The position numbers and the translations under genes are program-made. A DNA stretch of 64,000 nucleotides from Paenibacillus oenotherae. Lineage in GTDB: Bacteria > Bacillota > Bacilli > Paenibacillales > Paenibacillaceae. Within the stretch, counting starts at the first letter, position 1. Each line of letters begins with the position of its first letter. The stretch lies in assembly GCF_019443105.1 (NCBI RefSeq), contig NZ_JAHZIJ010000001.1:744001-808000 (forward strand), read 5' to 3'. The notes below the pieces were generated by a model. The model saw only the letters and a list, made by a program, of their open reading frames with translations, was not told where the DNA came from and searched no databases. This document shows, piece by piece, positions 42,773 through 51,392 of the stretch.

Positions 42773-43744
42773 TTAGATAAGCTCCAATGTTTTCTTCGGT
42801 TCCAGAAAAGGCGTGTACCAGGACGGATTATAAATTGTATTGCCATACCGTTCGCCTCGATCAGCAAAAATCATAACGACATTGGGATTTCCAGTTATCG
42901 TTTTTCCTGCGAAATACTGCTTGACTGCACTATAGACGGAACCGGACGATCCGCCGGCATAAATCATCTCTTTATCCAACAGCTCATGGCAGCTTCTGAT
43001 CGTGGATGCTTCATCCACCATCATGACCTCATCGATTACAGCCGTCTTGAGAATATCGGGTGTCATGCTTGAGCCGATACCGGGAATATGCCGCTTCTGG
43101 GGCGCCCCGCCGAAGATGACGGAGCCGACCATATCAACAGCAATCACCTTGCAGTTCGGGAACATCTCCTTCACCTTCCTCGATGTGCCGGAGATCGTCC
43201 CGCCGGAGCTGACGCCCATGAACAGATAGTCAATTTGATCAAATTGTCCGCATAATTCCGTGGCCAGTGTATGGTAGTAAGCACTGGCGTTCAGCGGATT
43301 CCCGTACTGATTGATCCAGTAGGAGTTGGCAATTTCCCGCTTCAATTCCTTGACCTTCTCGATCCGGGTCAATAAGTACCCTCCGCTTGAATCCGGTGTC
43401 GTTACCTTGATCATCTTCGTGCTGAGCCGCTGGATCAGCATCTCATTCTCCGAGGCGATATTAGGGTCAACGATGCAATAGAACGGCAGTCCGAAATAGC
43501 GGCAGTACGAGGACAGCGCCACGCCGAAATTGCCTGAGGAGGATTCCATAATGACCGTTTCCTTGTTGATCTCGCCGCTGTTCAGCAAGGTCTGTATGAT
43601 GTAGGAGGCCGCTCTGTCCTTGACGCTTCCTGTTGGGTTGAAGGATTCCATTTTGGCGTAAAGATGAATATGGTTCAGTTCGGAGGGACTTAGTTGGACG
43701 ACAGGAGTGTTTCCGACCTTATCCAGAATAACTTGATTTACCAT
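42773..43744 (-). CDS. sbnA: SbnA-type 2,3-diaminopropionate biosynthesis protein
   Basis: This is a 323-aa PLP enzyme of the cysteine synthase fold. The PLP lysine is in NPTGSVKDRAA near residue 43, the Asn-containing substrate loop is SSSGNFG near 69-75, and a glycine-rich phosphate loop (GVSSGGTISGT) lies near 177-187. SbnA joins O-phospho-L-serine and L-glutamate to give N-(2-amino-2-carboxyethyl)-L-glutamate, which SbnB then cleaves to Dap. The start has AGAGGGAAG upstream. It lies between the free-standing A gene and sbnB in the same direction, so Dap is probably made for the NRPS. A plain cysteine synthase would normally not sit in this arrangement. Confidence 0.9.
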   Translation of the reverse strand: MVNQVILDKVGNTPVVQLSPSELNHIHLYAKMESFNPTGSVKDRAASYIIQTLLNSGEINKETVIMESSSGNFGVALSSYCRYFGLPFYCIVDPNIASENEMLIQRLSTKMIKVTTPDSSGGYLLTRIEKVKELKREIANSYWINQYGNPLNASAYYHTLATELCGQFDQIDYLFMGVSSGGTISGTSRKVKEMFPNCKVIAVDMVGSVIFGGAPQKRHIPGIGSSMTPDILKTAVIDEVMMVDEASTIRSCHELLDKEMIYAGGSSGSVYSAVKQYFAGKTITGNPNVVMIFADRGERYGNTIYNPSWYTPFLEPKKTLELI

Positions 43745-43824
43745 ATCTACTTCCCTCTATTCTCTCTCTTATTTTTTCGCCGAAATCTTGTTATCTATCT
43801 TGGGGTCGTCATGCAATAGGTAAG

Positions 43825-45999
43825 TTAAACAAGCGCCATAGCGTTAGGCCGTGGCAGCGCTTTGCGATCCACCTTGCCATTGGGGGTAACCGGCATCTGA
43901 TCCAGCTGGATCAAATAGGACGGAACCATGTAGTACGGGAGCAATTGCGAGATATAAGTCTTGACCGCCGCAGTATCCATGCCGGATCTTCCGACCAGAT
44001 AAGCGCACAGATATTTGGTTCCGATCTCATCCTCCAGATCAACTACGACCGCTTCATTGACGTCAGGGTGATTGACCAGCTTGTTCTCAATCTCGCCCAG
44101 CTCGATCCTGAAGCCTCTGATCTTGACCTGATGATCCTTTCTTCCGAAAAACTCGATAATTCCGCCCGGCAGCCACCTGCCAAGATCGCCTGTCTTATAG
44201 AGACGGCGGCCTGCTTCATCCGTGAACGGGTCAGACATAAATACCGCTTCCGTACGGACTTTATCGTTTAAGTATCCTCTTCCGACACCGATGCCGGAGA
44301 CGCAAATCTCTCCCTTCACCCCCATAGGGCAAAGCCGCATTCCTTTGTCGACAATGTAGATTTGAAAATTATGCACGGGCTTGCCCACCGGAATCGTATC
44401 CAGCTCGGGCACTTCGTTCATAATGTGATGGGTAATATCATCGGAGGCCTCAGTCGGGCCGTAGGCATTGACCATCGGAATAGCGGGATACAGCTCAAGC
44501 CAACGCTTCACCACGTTGCCCTTTAATGTTTCTCCGGTGACGACAAGCGCCTTCAATTGCGGGAATTCACGGAAATCCGACTCCAGAAATTCCAGCATGA
44601 CGGAGAGATACGAAGGGACAACCTCAAGGATAGTCGCCTCATCGGCAATGACACAGTCGATAAGCGAATCCGGGTCTGCCGCCAGATCGTTCGGATAAAT
44701 CAGCGTTGTGCCTCCGGCGACCAGCGCCACAAAATATTGCCATACCGAGATATCAAAGCAATGGGATGCATTCTGCACGACAATGCTGTCACCGGTAATC
44801 TGAAGATCATTCGTCTTGGCATATAAGTGATTCATCATCCCCAGATGCTCGACCATTGCGCCCTTAGGCTTGCCTGTCGAGCCGGATGTATAGATGACAT
44901 AAGCTAGCTGGTGAATATCAACATGGACATTGGGATTGTCGGCCGGACAGCGTTCCAGCTCGCTCTGCAGGCTGTCCAGATAGGCAGCCGGGCAGGACAC
45001 TTCCTGCTGCAGCAGCGGGGGAGCCGCTTCCGTATCCGTCAGAACGAGGCAGCAGCCGGAATCGCTCAGAATGCCTTTAATTCGTTCGAGCGGGTATGCT
45101 GGATCAAGCGGTATGTAGGCTGCTCCCGCTTTCCAGACGGCCAGAATGCTCTCCGCCATGCGCGGCCCGCGATTCATCAGAATAGCTACCAGCTGCTCCT
45201 TGCCTACACCTTGCCCGATGATCCAATGTGCCAGCCTGTTCGCGTTCTCGTTAACTTCCCTGTAAGTGAACCTCTCGTCTTCATAAATGAGCGCAATGCC
45301 GTCCGGCTTTGCTGCAGCTTGATCCTCGAAGGAGTGGTGGATGGATTTATCTCTTGAGAAAGAAAATGCTGCTCCGCCGAACGCTGTCAGAAGCAGGTCT
45401 CTCTCCTCGTTCGTCAAGATGTCGATGTCCTTCAGGGCAATGTCCGGGTTGCCTGCGACGGCTTGGACAATACATTGAAAATGCTGAGCTGCTTGTACGG
45501 CAAGCTGGCGATCGTACACCGCTTCGTTATAAATAAATGTGACCACGCACTGCTCTCCTGCAGCTGCTGCATACACATGAAAATCAGCCTTCGCCACCTC
45601 ATTGCCCGGCGATACTGCGCTGCCGCCAGCCGCCTCCACTGTCGCTTGCTGAAGGCCCCGCACCCATTCGCCAAATCCCGCTTGCTCGTCCAGCACGGTC
45701 TCGATGGAGAAGAGGCTTGGAAGTCCGTCCTTCATAACGGCGAAGTTCAAGGCTAGCTCGTACTCATCGGTATACCTGGACAGCAGCACTCCCCAGATTC
45801 CAAGCACGAGGCTGTCTAATGTCAGCTGCCAGCGACCGGCAAGCTCATTCATCATCCGGCTGGCCGCCTCGCCAAGCTCCAGCTCATATTGTTTGAAGGA
45901 CTGCTCCGCAAGCAGCCGCTTCAAGTAGAGCTCCAGTTGCTCTGGAGCCGTTTCCTTATTCAAGAATGCTGCATGCAGCATCGGGTTCTGTATGATCAT
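43825..45999 (-). CDS. Free-standing adenylation protein, C-terminal C lobe plus A, no carrier
   Basis: This is a 724-aa protein; the ATG is preceded by CAGGAGTG. Residues 1 to about 215 resemble only the C-terminal lobe of a C domain, without HHxxxDG. The rest is a complete A domain: core 3 YTSGSTGKPKG near 369, core 5 NAYGPTEASDD, core 7 TGDLGRW, core 8 GRKDHQVKIRG and core 10 NGKVDRKAL near 706. The protein stops 9 residues after core 10, so there is no carrier domain. The pocket D-I-W-E-V-T-A-D-D differs from modules 1 and 3 of the large NRPS by one residue (V for L). Glu278 and Asp330/331 would suit an amine side chain, and sbnA/sbnB lie directly downstream, so Dap is the likely substrate (inference). 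It must load a carrier in trans; the module 2 carrier behind the dead A domain is the best candidate. Confidence 0.9.
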   Translation of the reverse strand: MIIQNPMLHAAFLNKETAPEQLELYLKRLLAEQSFKQYELELGEAASRMMNELAGRWQLTLDSLVLGIWGVLLSRYTDEYELALNFAVMKDGLPSLFSIETVLDEQAGFGEWVRGLQQATVEAAGGSAVSPGNEVAKADFHVYAAAAGEQCVVTFIYNEAVYDRQLAVQAAQHFQCIVQAVAGNPDIALKDIDILTNEERDLLLTAFGGAAFSFSRDKSIHHSFEDQAAAKPDGIALIYEDERFTYREVNENANRLAHWIIGQGVGKEQLVAILMNRGPRMAESILAVWKAGAAYIPLDPAYPLERIKGILSDSGCCLVLTDTEAAPPLLQQEVSCPAAYLDSLQSELERCPADNPNVHVDIHQLAYVIYTSGSTGKPKGAMVEHLGMMNHLYAKTNDLQITGDSIVVQNASHCFDISVWQYFVALVAGGTTLIYPNDLAADPDSLIDCVIADEATILEVVPSYLSVMLEFLESDFREFPQLKALVVTGETLKGNVVKRWLELYPAIPMVNAYGPTEASDDITHHIMNEVPELDTIPVGKPVHNFQIYIVDKGMRLCPMGVKGEICVSGIGVGRGYLNDKVRTEAVFMSDPFTDEAGRRLYKTGDLGRWLPGGIIEFFGRKDHQVKIRGFRIELGEIENKLVNHPDVNEAVVVDLEDEIGTKYLCAYLVGRSGMDTAAVKTYISQLLPYYMVPSYLIQLDQMPVTPNGKVDRKALPRPNAMALV

Positions 46000-46079
46000 T
46001 TCTATTCTTCACTCCTGATCGTTTGCTTTAGATACTCGTATGTTCACGGATACACTTGGATGCAATCCGTCGAATTCGT

Positions 46080-46850
46080 CTAGTACGCATGATGAATAAC
46101 AGGGGTCTTGCTCAGGCTGCCATTGATCTTCTCCGCGATTCTCTCCTGCTCCTCATGCAGGAAGAAGTGATCCCCTTCGAGCATAAGCAGGTCGGACTCA
46201 TTCCGCGTAAGTTCCTTCCATGCAGCAAGAGCCTCCACGCTGACTTCATCGTCAGCCATTCCGCCGAATACGGTAATTGGACAAGAGATAGGTTCATCCA
46301 GGGAGAAGGAATAGGTCTCGCACACTTCGAAGTCAGCTCTAAATCTTGGCAGCAGCACATCCATCAATTCATCATTTTGCAAAATGGCTTCCGGCGTTCC
46401 TTTCAGAACCCGCAATTGCTGGATAAGTTCGTCGTCTGGGAGCAGATAGATCTTGCTATTGGAGCGCGTGAGCTGGGGAGCAGATCGTCCTGAAACGAAT
46501 AGGTGAGTGGGGATTTTATTGTATTTTTTGCCAAGATAGCGGGCTGTTTCATAAGCAAGCAGCGCCCCCATGCTGTGACCGAAAAAAGCAAACGGAACAT
46601 TGAGCAGCGGTTGAATCTCATCAACAACAGCTTGTACAATTCCAGTCAAGGAACTAATCGGCGCTTCCATTCCCCTGTTCTCTCTGCCGGGAAGCTGGAC
46701 TGCACAAACCTCCATATCCTTAGGGAAAAGCTGGGGCCAGTCGCGATAAATGCTAGCCCCCCCGCCTGCATAAGGGAAGCAGAACAATCGCATGTTCGCT
46801 TGAGAATGGACGTTGGCGTTCATAAACCATGAATGAAGCTTGGCTGCCAT
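46080..46850 (-). CDS. Type II thioesterase of NRPS system
   Basis: This is a 256-aa alpha/beta hydrolase. The early motif FCFPYAGGGAS, the nucleophile elbow FGHSMG (Ser near residue 93), an Asp in GGMADDEVS and a His in EGDHFFL are typical of GrsT/SrfD-type external thioesterases, which clear misprimed or stalled carrier domains. The start at 46850 has AGAGGT seven bases upstream; an ATG six codons earlier (46868) has no good site. It lies 80 bases before the free-standing A gene and after the sigma factor. It does not replace the chain-releasing thioesterase, which is not in the window. Confidence 0.93.
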   Translation of the reverse strand: MAAKLHSWFMNANVHSQANMRLFCFPYAGGGASIYRDWPQLFPKDMEVCAVQLPGRENRGMEAPISSLTGIVQAVVDEIQPLLNVPFAFFGHSMGALLAYETARYLGKKYNKIPTHLFVSGRSAPQLTRSNSKIYLLPDDELIQQLRVLKGTPEAILQNDELMDVLLPRFRADFEVCETYSFSLDEPISCPITVFGGMADDEVSVEALAAWKELTRNESDLLMLEGDHFFLHEEQERIAEKINGSLSKTPVIHHAY

Positions 46851-46957
46851 TTCTCTACCTCTTTTCATGACAAGTATTTGATTTTACAGCACATTCGCGG
46901 CTGTTTCTATAATGTGTTTCGGACCTCCCGACGCTTTGTTGGACTTTGCAATTCTGC

Positions 46958-47536
46958 CTAAACAAATTGCATGATGCGACCTGGCTCGTCGTTCATGATC
47001 GCCTTCGTCCAATATTCGACTGAATATTCTGACATTCGTTTACCTGCGGGCCGGTTGCGCCGCGCATCGCGAGTAATACGAAGTGTTCGTTTGGATCGGT
47101 GAAGCACCATTCTGACAGTAGCAACCGTACATTGGAGCTCATCGGCAATATTCTGGTAGGAGTAGCTGAATACCTCCGATAGCAGGAGCATATAGGCCTC
47201 GCGCTCGGACAGATGTTCAGCCAGCCATTCCACCAGCCCTCTTGCCGCTGCATAATTCGCATCCGAGTAGGGAAGATCAGCTTCGGCATGTACCGATACC
47301 ACCGTTCTTCGGTGTCTCCGCAGCCCATCAATCCATATATTGCGGGTCATCTTGTACAGAAGTGTTGAAGGATGCCGGATTGCTCCGGCCTTTAGATAAT
47401 ATTGATAAGCCTTGATCAACACTTCCTGCACAAGATCTTCCGCATCCCACTCGGAAGGGGTCAAATAAAGGCAATGATGGTGAAGCGTCTGCAAATGCGG
47501 TTCGATAAAATGCTCAAACTCTTCCGCATGCCTCAT
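46958..47536 (-). CDS. ECF-type RNA polymerase sigma factor
   Basis: From the preferred start this is about 192 aa. A region 2 signature (WDAEDLVQEVLIKAYQYY, then TRNIWIDGLRRHRR) and a region 4 helix-turn-helix (LSEREAYMLLL...SYQNIADELQCTVATVRMVLHRSKRTLR) are clear. The start is uncertain: 47536 has a G-rich stretch (GGGGGG) about 8 bases upstream. ATGs at 47545, 47566 and 47593 are in frame, and the one at 47593 would overlap the end of the permease gene. No anti-sigma gene is adjacent. Being nested between the exporter and the thioesterase, it probably controls this biosynthetic locus, possibly by a positive loop (inference). Confidence 0.87.
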   Translation of the reverse strand: MRHAEEFEHFIEPHLQTLHHHCLYLTPSEWDAEDLVQEVLIKAYQYYLKAGAIRHPSTLLYKMTRNIWIDGLRRHRRTVVSVHAEADLPYSDANYAAARGLVEWLAEHLSEREAYMLLLSEVFSYSYQNIADELQCTVATVRMVLHRSKRTLRITRDARRNRPAGKRMSEYSVEYWTKAIMNDEPGRIMQFV

Positions 47537-47585
47537 CTGGAGCATCCCCCCGCAGCCTGTCTTCATTAGGGCGGTGCCAGCATGG

Positions 47586-48779
47586 CTATTCATATCGCAA
47601 CGCTTCAATCGGCTGCAGCTTGGCTGCTTTATTCGCGGGGTAGTAACCGAAGAAAATACCGACAGTAGCGGAAAAGCCAAATGCCAGAACAATGGCCCAG
47701 ATCGATACCACGTTAGGCAGGCTCAGTACTAGAGAAGCTAGCGCTCCTACGAGTAATCCCAGCACCGCGCCTACCGTCCCTCCCAGGAAGGACAGGATGA
47801 CGGATTCAATCAAGAACTGCTGCTTGATCGCGCGCGGAGTCGCCCCGATCGCTTTGCGTATCCCGATCTCGCGCGTCCGCTCCGTTACGGATACCAGCAT
47901 GATGTTCATAATGCCAATGCCGCCGACAAGCAGCGATATACCGGCAATCGAGCCGATAACAAGCTGGAGCATGCTGAAGATACTGGACACTTGCTCCTGT
48001 ACCTCTTTGCCTGTCTGGGATTTGAAGTCATCCGTCTCGGCATTATGCCGGACTGCGAGCCATTCCTTCAATTCCTGAATCGTTTCATCCATGCCTTCCG
48101 GCGTCTCCGCCAGAAACTCCAATGTGCTCAAATAGCGTCCTGTGCCGGTGCCTGTATCAGGCATCGAATCCATCGGTGTATAAGCCTTGTACTGTGTTCC
48201 GCCTACCCCGCCGAAAATACTTTTCTGCGGCGCGTACACGCCGATGATCCGAAAGCTGCCGCCAGAGAGCTTCACCTTCCGGTTGATCGCCCGTTCGGCA
48301 GTTCCATATACCTTCTCGGCATAAGCCGCTTCGACCACGATAACCTTCTGTCTGGCCCGCTGCTCCTGCGCATTGAAGAATCGGCCGGCTACAAAATCAA
48401 CCTTCTGCATCTTCACCATATCGGAGGTCGTAGCAGAGATGATAAACTGCAGCTTTTCTTTGCCGCGCATCTCCGACATCTGGTAGCTGTTGGTTGAGGA
48501 TACGTATTTGACTCCCTCCAGCTTGCGGGCTTCGCTCAAGTCTCTCATTCTAATTTCCGCTTTGGCGTTGCCGTCTCCGACGCTCTTGTACAGGATGAAG
48601 AATCCGTCCTTGTAATTGGACAGCTCCGAGAGCACGGAAGCCTGGCCCGCCTGGCCGATCGAGACGACCGTTACGACAGCCATAACACCAAACACAATTC
48701 CAATCATGGTCAGAAAGGAGCGCAGCTTGTTCACTCTCAAATTATCAAGCGCGACCATGATGCTCTCAAACATACTCAT
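47586..48779 (-). CDS. MacB/FtsX-type ABC transporter permease
   Basis: This 397-aa permease has the MacB layout: one N-terminal membrane segment (near residues 19-40), a large extracytoplasmic domain, and three C-terminal membrane segments (starting near residues 275, 325 and 360). The loop before the second block contains the family's VTERTREIGIRKAIGA stretch. Its ATG overlaps the ATPase stop by 4 bases. With the ATPase and the MacA-like adaptor it should form an export complex, most likely for the peptide made by the adjacent NRPS or for self-protection. The ATPase is a separate protein here, as is usual in Gram-positive bacteria. Confidence 0.93.
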   Translation of the reverse strand: MSMFESIMVALDNLRVNKLRSFLTMIGIVFGVMAVVTVVSIGQAGQASVLSELSNYKDGFFILYKSVGDGNAKAEIRMRDLSEARKLEGVKYVSSTNSYQMSEMRGKEKLQFIISATTSDMVKMQKVDFVAGRFFNAQEQRARQKVIVVEAAYAEKVYGTAERAINRKVKLSGGSFRIIGVYAPQKSIFGGVGGTQYKAYTPMDSMPDTGTGTGRYLSTLEFLAETPEGMDETIQELKEWLAVRHNAETDDFKSQTGKEVQEQVSSIFSMLQLVIGSIAGISLLVGGIGIMNIMLVSVTERTREIGIRKAIGATPRAIKQQFLIESVILSFLGGTVGAVLGLLVGALASLVLSLPNVVSIWAIVLAFGFSATVGIFFGYYPANKAAKLQPIEALRYE

Positions 48780-49465
48780 GTTGCAGCACTTCCTCTGCGT
48801 GTTTCCCTGAGCAGCTTGCCGTCTCCGAACCAGAGCACCCGCTCCGCATATTCCGCAATATCCGGCTCATGCGTAACCAGAATAATTGTCGTGCCTTCTT
48901 CATGGATGCCCTTGAACAACGCCATAATATCTTCAGAAGATTTGGAATCCAAATTTCCTGTCGGTTCATCCGCCAGCAGAATAGGAGCATCCATCGTTAA
49001 TGCTCTAGCTATAGCTACCCGCTGTTTTTGGCCTCCGGAAAGCTCGGTGGGCTTGTGCTTGACCCGTCCGCCCAGACCAACCTTATCCAGCAGCTCCAGC
49101 GCCCGCTGTGTGCGCTTGGCGCCGCTGACCCCGCCGTACATGAGCGGCAGCTCGACATTATGGAGAACAGTCTGTCTGCCCAGCAGATTGAAGCTTTGAA
49201 AGACGAAGCCGATCTTGCGGTTGCGCACAGAGGACAGCTTTCCTTCGTCCAGTGCCTGTACTTCCTCGCCGTCCAAAATATACTTTCCTGATGTTGGCAC
49301 ATCAAGACAGCCGATAATATTCATTAAAGTTGATTTGCCTGAGCCTGATGAGCCCATTATGGCTACAAATTCGCCGCGCTCAATGGTCAAATTAATCGAG
49401 CTGAGCGCCTCAACCTCAAGCGGACCGTTGCGATAGACTTTGCGGATATTCTGAAGTGTGATCAT
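48776..49465 (-). CDS. ABC transporter ATP-binding protein (MacB/LolD type)
   Basis: This 229-aa ATPase has Walker A GSSGSGKST near residues 38-46, a Q-loop in FVFQSFNLL, signature LSGGQKQR, Walker B ILLADEPTG, and the switch His in LVTHEPDI. Length and motifs fit the LolD/MacB exporter subfamily. The start codon overlaps the adaptor stop (ATGA) and its own stop overlaps the permease start the same way, so the three subunits are translationally coupled. Confidence 0.95.
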   Translation of the reverse strand: MITLQNIRKVYRNGPLEVEALSSINLTIERGEFVAIMGSSGSGKSTLMNIIGCLDVPTSGKYILDGEEVQALDEGKLSSVRNRKIGFVFQSFNLLGRQTVLHNVELPLMYGGVSGAKRTQRALELLDKVGLGGRVKHKPTELSGGQKQRVAIARALTMDAPILLADEPTGNLDSKSSEDIMALFKGIHEEGTTIILVTHEPDIAEYAERVLWFGDGKLLRETRRGSAAT

Positions 49466-50517
49466 CGGGCCGCCACCTTGGCGCCGTCTTCCAGCAATTC
49501 GGTGCCTTCAACGACAATCTGATCGCCTACTTCAACTCCGGATGTAATCTCCAAATATTCATCGTTCTCTTTGCCTGTCTGTACCTCAACCTTCACCGCC
49601 CTGTCTCCATCAAGTTTGTATGCATATGATTTCCCTTCGCTCTGAACGATGGCCGTTAACGGAGCGACGATTCTAAGTTGGTCTGGCACCTCCAGTTCTA
49701 TGTTGACGTTGTATCCGGAACGAAGCTCTGGGCTTGTTTTGTCCAATGCGACTGTCGTCGCAACGAATGCATCCTTGTAGGCAGGATCTGTAACAACTGC
49801 GATTGGCGCCATCTTGGCCACCTTGCCTTGATAAACCTCCTGGAACGACTCGCCAGTAATGTCTACCTCCATGCCGAGCGCCACTTTGCCGGCATCGATC
49901 TCATTAATATTGGCAACCACCTGGTAGGCGGAGAGGTCTGAAACCTTCACGATCTGCATGCCTTCGCTTATCATCTGTCCGCTGTTCACGGACAGCTCAG
50001 TCACAGTACCGTCAGCGTTGGCGGTAATCTCGTCTTTCGCCAATTTCTTCTCCAAGCCTCGGATCGTCACATAATGATTCTTGATCCTCAGATCGTACTG
50101 CTCCAGATTTAAGGGCTCGATCTTCGCATCTGCCTGCTCCGCCCGCTGCTTCTTCGTTTGGTTGAAATGATCCCGCTTGGCAGCCAGCCGTTCTGCTTGC
50201 GTAAGCTCCAGATTAATCCGCTCAGTCTCCAGCTGTTGATTAAGAGAATCCACATTCAGCGTAAGGAGCACCTGCCCCTTCTTCACCTGATCTCCTACCT
50301 TGACCTTCACCTGCTTCACCAATGCGTTCACATCGGAGTACAACGCTGTCGTTTCCTTTGCTTCGAGCTTGCCGCTTACGTATATTTTCTCTGCCATCGA
50401 TTGCTGGCTGACTTTCCCCAGTGCGACCTCCACAGGCTGATTCATGCTCATGAAGAGAAAGCCAACGATCCCTCCGCCCACCAAAACGATGACGATCATC
50501 CAAATCCATTTTTTCAT
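49462..50517 (-). CDS. MacA-like efflux adaptor (HlyD/RND periplasmic adaptor family)
   Basis: The protein is 351 aa from the ATG at 50517, which has AAGGTGG six bases upstream; a GTG three codons earlier is possible. One N-terminal membrane anchor (MKKWIWMIVIVLVGGG) is followed by a biotinyl-lipoyl-like half (VKVKVGDQVKKGQVLLTL), a helical hairpin near residues 90-140 rich in Gln, Glu and Lys, the second lipoyl half (NADGTVTELSVNSGQMI) and a beta-barrel domain. It is the first gene of the long minus-strand unit and couples with the ATPase and permease. In Gram-positive bacteria such adaptors assist export of peptides across the membrane and wall. Confidence 0.92.
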   Translation of the reverse strand: MKKWIWMIVIVLVGGGIVGFLFMSMNQPVEVALGKVSQQSMAEKIYVSGKLEAKETTALYSDVNALVKQVKVKVGDQVKKGQVLLTLNVDSLNQQLETERINLELTQAERLAAKRDHFNQTKKQRAEQADAKIEPLNLEQYDLRIKNHYVTIRGLEKKLAKDEITANADGTVTELSVNSGQMISEGMQIVKVSDLSAYQVVANINEIDAGKVALGMEVDITGESFQEVYQGKVAKMAPIAVVTDPAYKDAFVATTVALDKTSPELRSGYNVNIELEVPDQLRIVAPLTAIVQSEGKSYAYKLDGDRAVKVEVQTGKENDEYLEITSGVEVGDQIVVEGTELLEDGAKVAAR

Positions 50518-50584
50518 TGCATCCACCTTTTCTAAATATAAGTCCTGAATCCGTTCATGTGTCTGACGGGATATGTATGCCTCT

Positions 50585-50590
50585 ATTATA
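50585..50590 (-). promoter_or_regulatory. Likely -10 element of exporter/NRPS operon promoter
   Basis: A perfect TATAAT reads towards the adaptor gene, 68 bases upstream of its ATG, inside an AT-rich stretch (ACTATACTATAATAGAG). The matching -35 is poor (TTAAAT at 17-bp spacing), so an activator or another sigma factor may be needed. Confidence 0.45.
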
Positions 50591-51093
50591 GTATAGTATT
50601 CATACCAATTTAATAGGTTTTGAACTCACGGAAAATCTTTTTTAAAACCGTTCGGGCCAATTCAGTTAAGACATTTCGACTTTAACTTACGGATTCAGGT
50701 AATTGTTTTCTTACACTAGGTAAAATACCGTATATTTCATTATTTGATCAATAGTACAAAGTGCTTAATGTTTAGCAGGTAGTTTACAAGACCATAGAAA
50801 AAAATGGGTATATTTTACCGTTTTTTGGCTCAAAAGGTCGAAAAACGACCCGTCTTTGCTAAAACTTTAAACTCTGTTCCCCCTTCAGCGGCTTACTGAA
50901 GTAAACCATATTTGGAGTCATTAAACCAACAACCCCAAATACTTACAACCTACATCCCTTGTAATATCGCCTAATATCGCGCTGACTTTACAAAAAGCAC
51001 ATGAAGAATAACGCCCGCTGGAAATGATCTTACAAATGTCATACTATGCAAGTCGCATGAAAGTATGATTGCAAATATCGTAAAATGACGATA

Positions 51094-51108
51094 AAGCGCT
51101 AACAATTG
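51094..51108 (+). promoter_or_regulatory. Upstream copy of cre-like motif
   Basis: AAAGCGCTAACAATT is repeated exactly at 51356-51370, where it forms part of a perfect cre. This copy keeps the core AARCGYTWNCA but lacks the leading TG. It may be an auxiliary CcpA site. Confidence 0.4.
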
Positions 51109-51320
51109 TGGCTAAATAGCAAACAATTAATGCGGCCGATCAAGCCCCTGAACCTATCGTTCAGATCTGCCACTATTACTATAGAAGAAACATATCTTCG
51201 GACAAGCTGATAATGACTCCAGAAAAAGGTTTCAAAATTACGGATTGGAGTTAATAACTATAACACTGTCATGAGAAACAACATGAGAATTACGATGGCC
51301 TAATTGCCTTTTCTTACCGT

Positions 51321-51348
51321 TTGAAATTTCAATCAACTATGTTATCAT
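51321..51348 (+). promoter_or_regulatory. SigA-type promoter of LytTR gene
   Basis: TTGAAA (51321-51326) and TATCAT (51343-51348) are separated by 16 bp, each one or two bases from consensus. Transcription would start near 51355, about 38 bases before the LytTR start codon. Confidence 0.6.
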
Positions 51349-51352
51349 CATC

Positions 51353-51366
51353 ATGAAAGCGCTAAC
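51353..51366 (+). promoter_or_regulatory. CcpA catabolite-responsive element (cre)
   Basis: TGAAAGCGCTAACA matches the cre consensus TGWAARCGYTWNCW at every position. It covers the predicted transcription start of the LytTR gene, a placement that usually means repression in the presence of a preferred sugar. Confidence 0.65.
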
Positions 51367-51392
51367 AATTTCATCTTAGAGGGGGATTGCAC

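Larger units (their letters stand above)
50518..51320. other. Gene-free, AT-rich divergent region with inverted repeats
   Basis: I see no convincing gene here. It holds an 11-bp inverted repeat, CCTGAATCCGT at 50544-50554 and its complement at 50689-50699, flanking the exporter promoter. Small hairpins occur at 50836-50850 (GGTCG/CGACC), 51040-51067 (CATACT...AGTATG, with an inner ATGC/GCAT) and 51078-51094 (TATCGT/ACGATA). The density of dyads suggests regulator binding or leader structure for the divergent genes. Confidence 0.5.
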
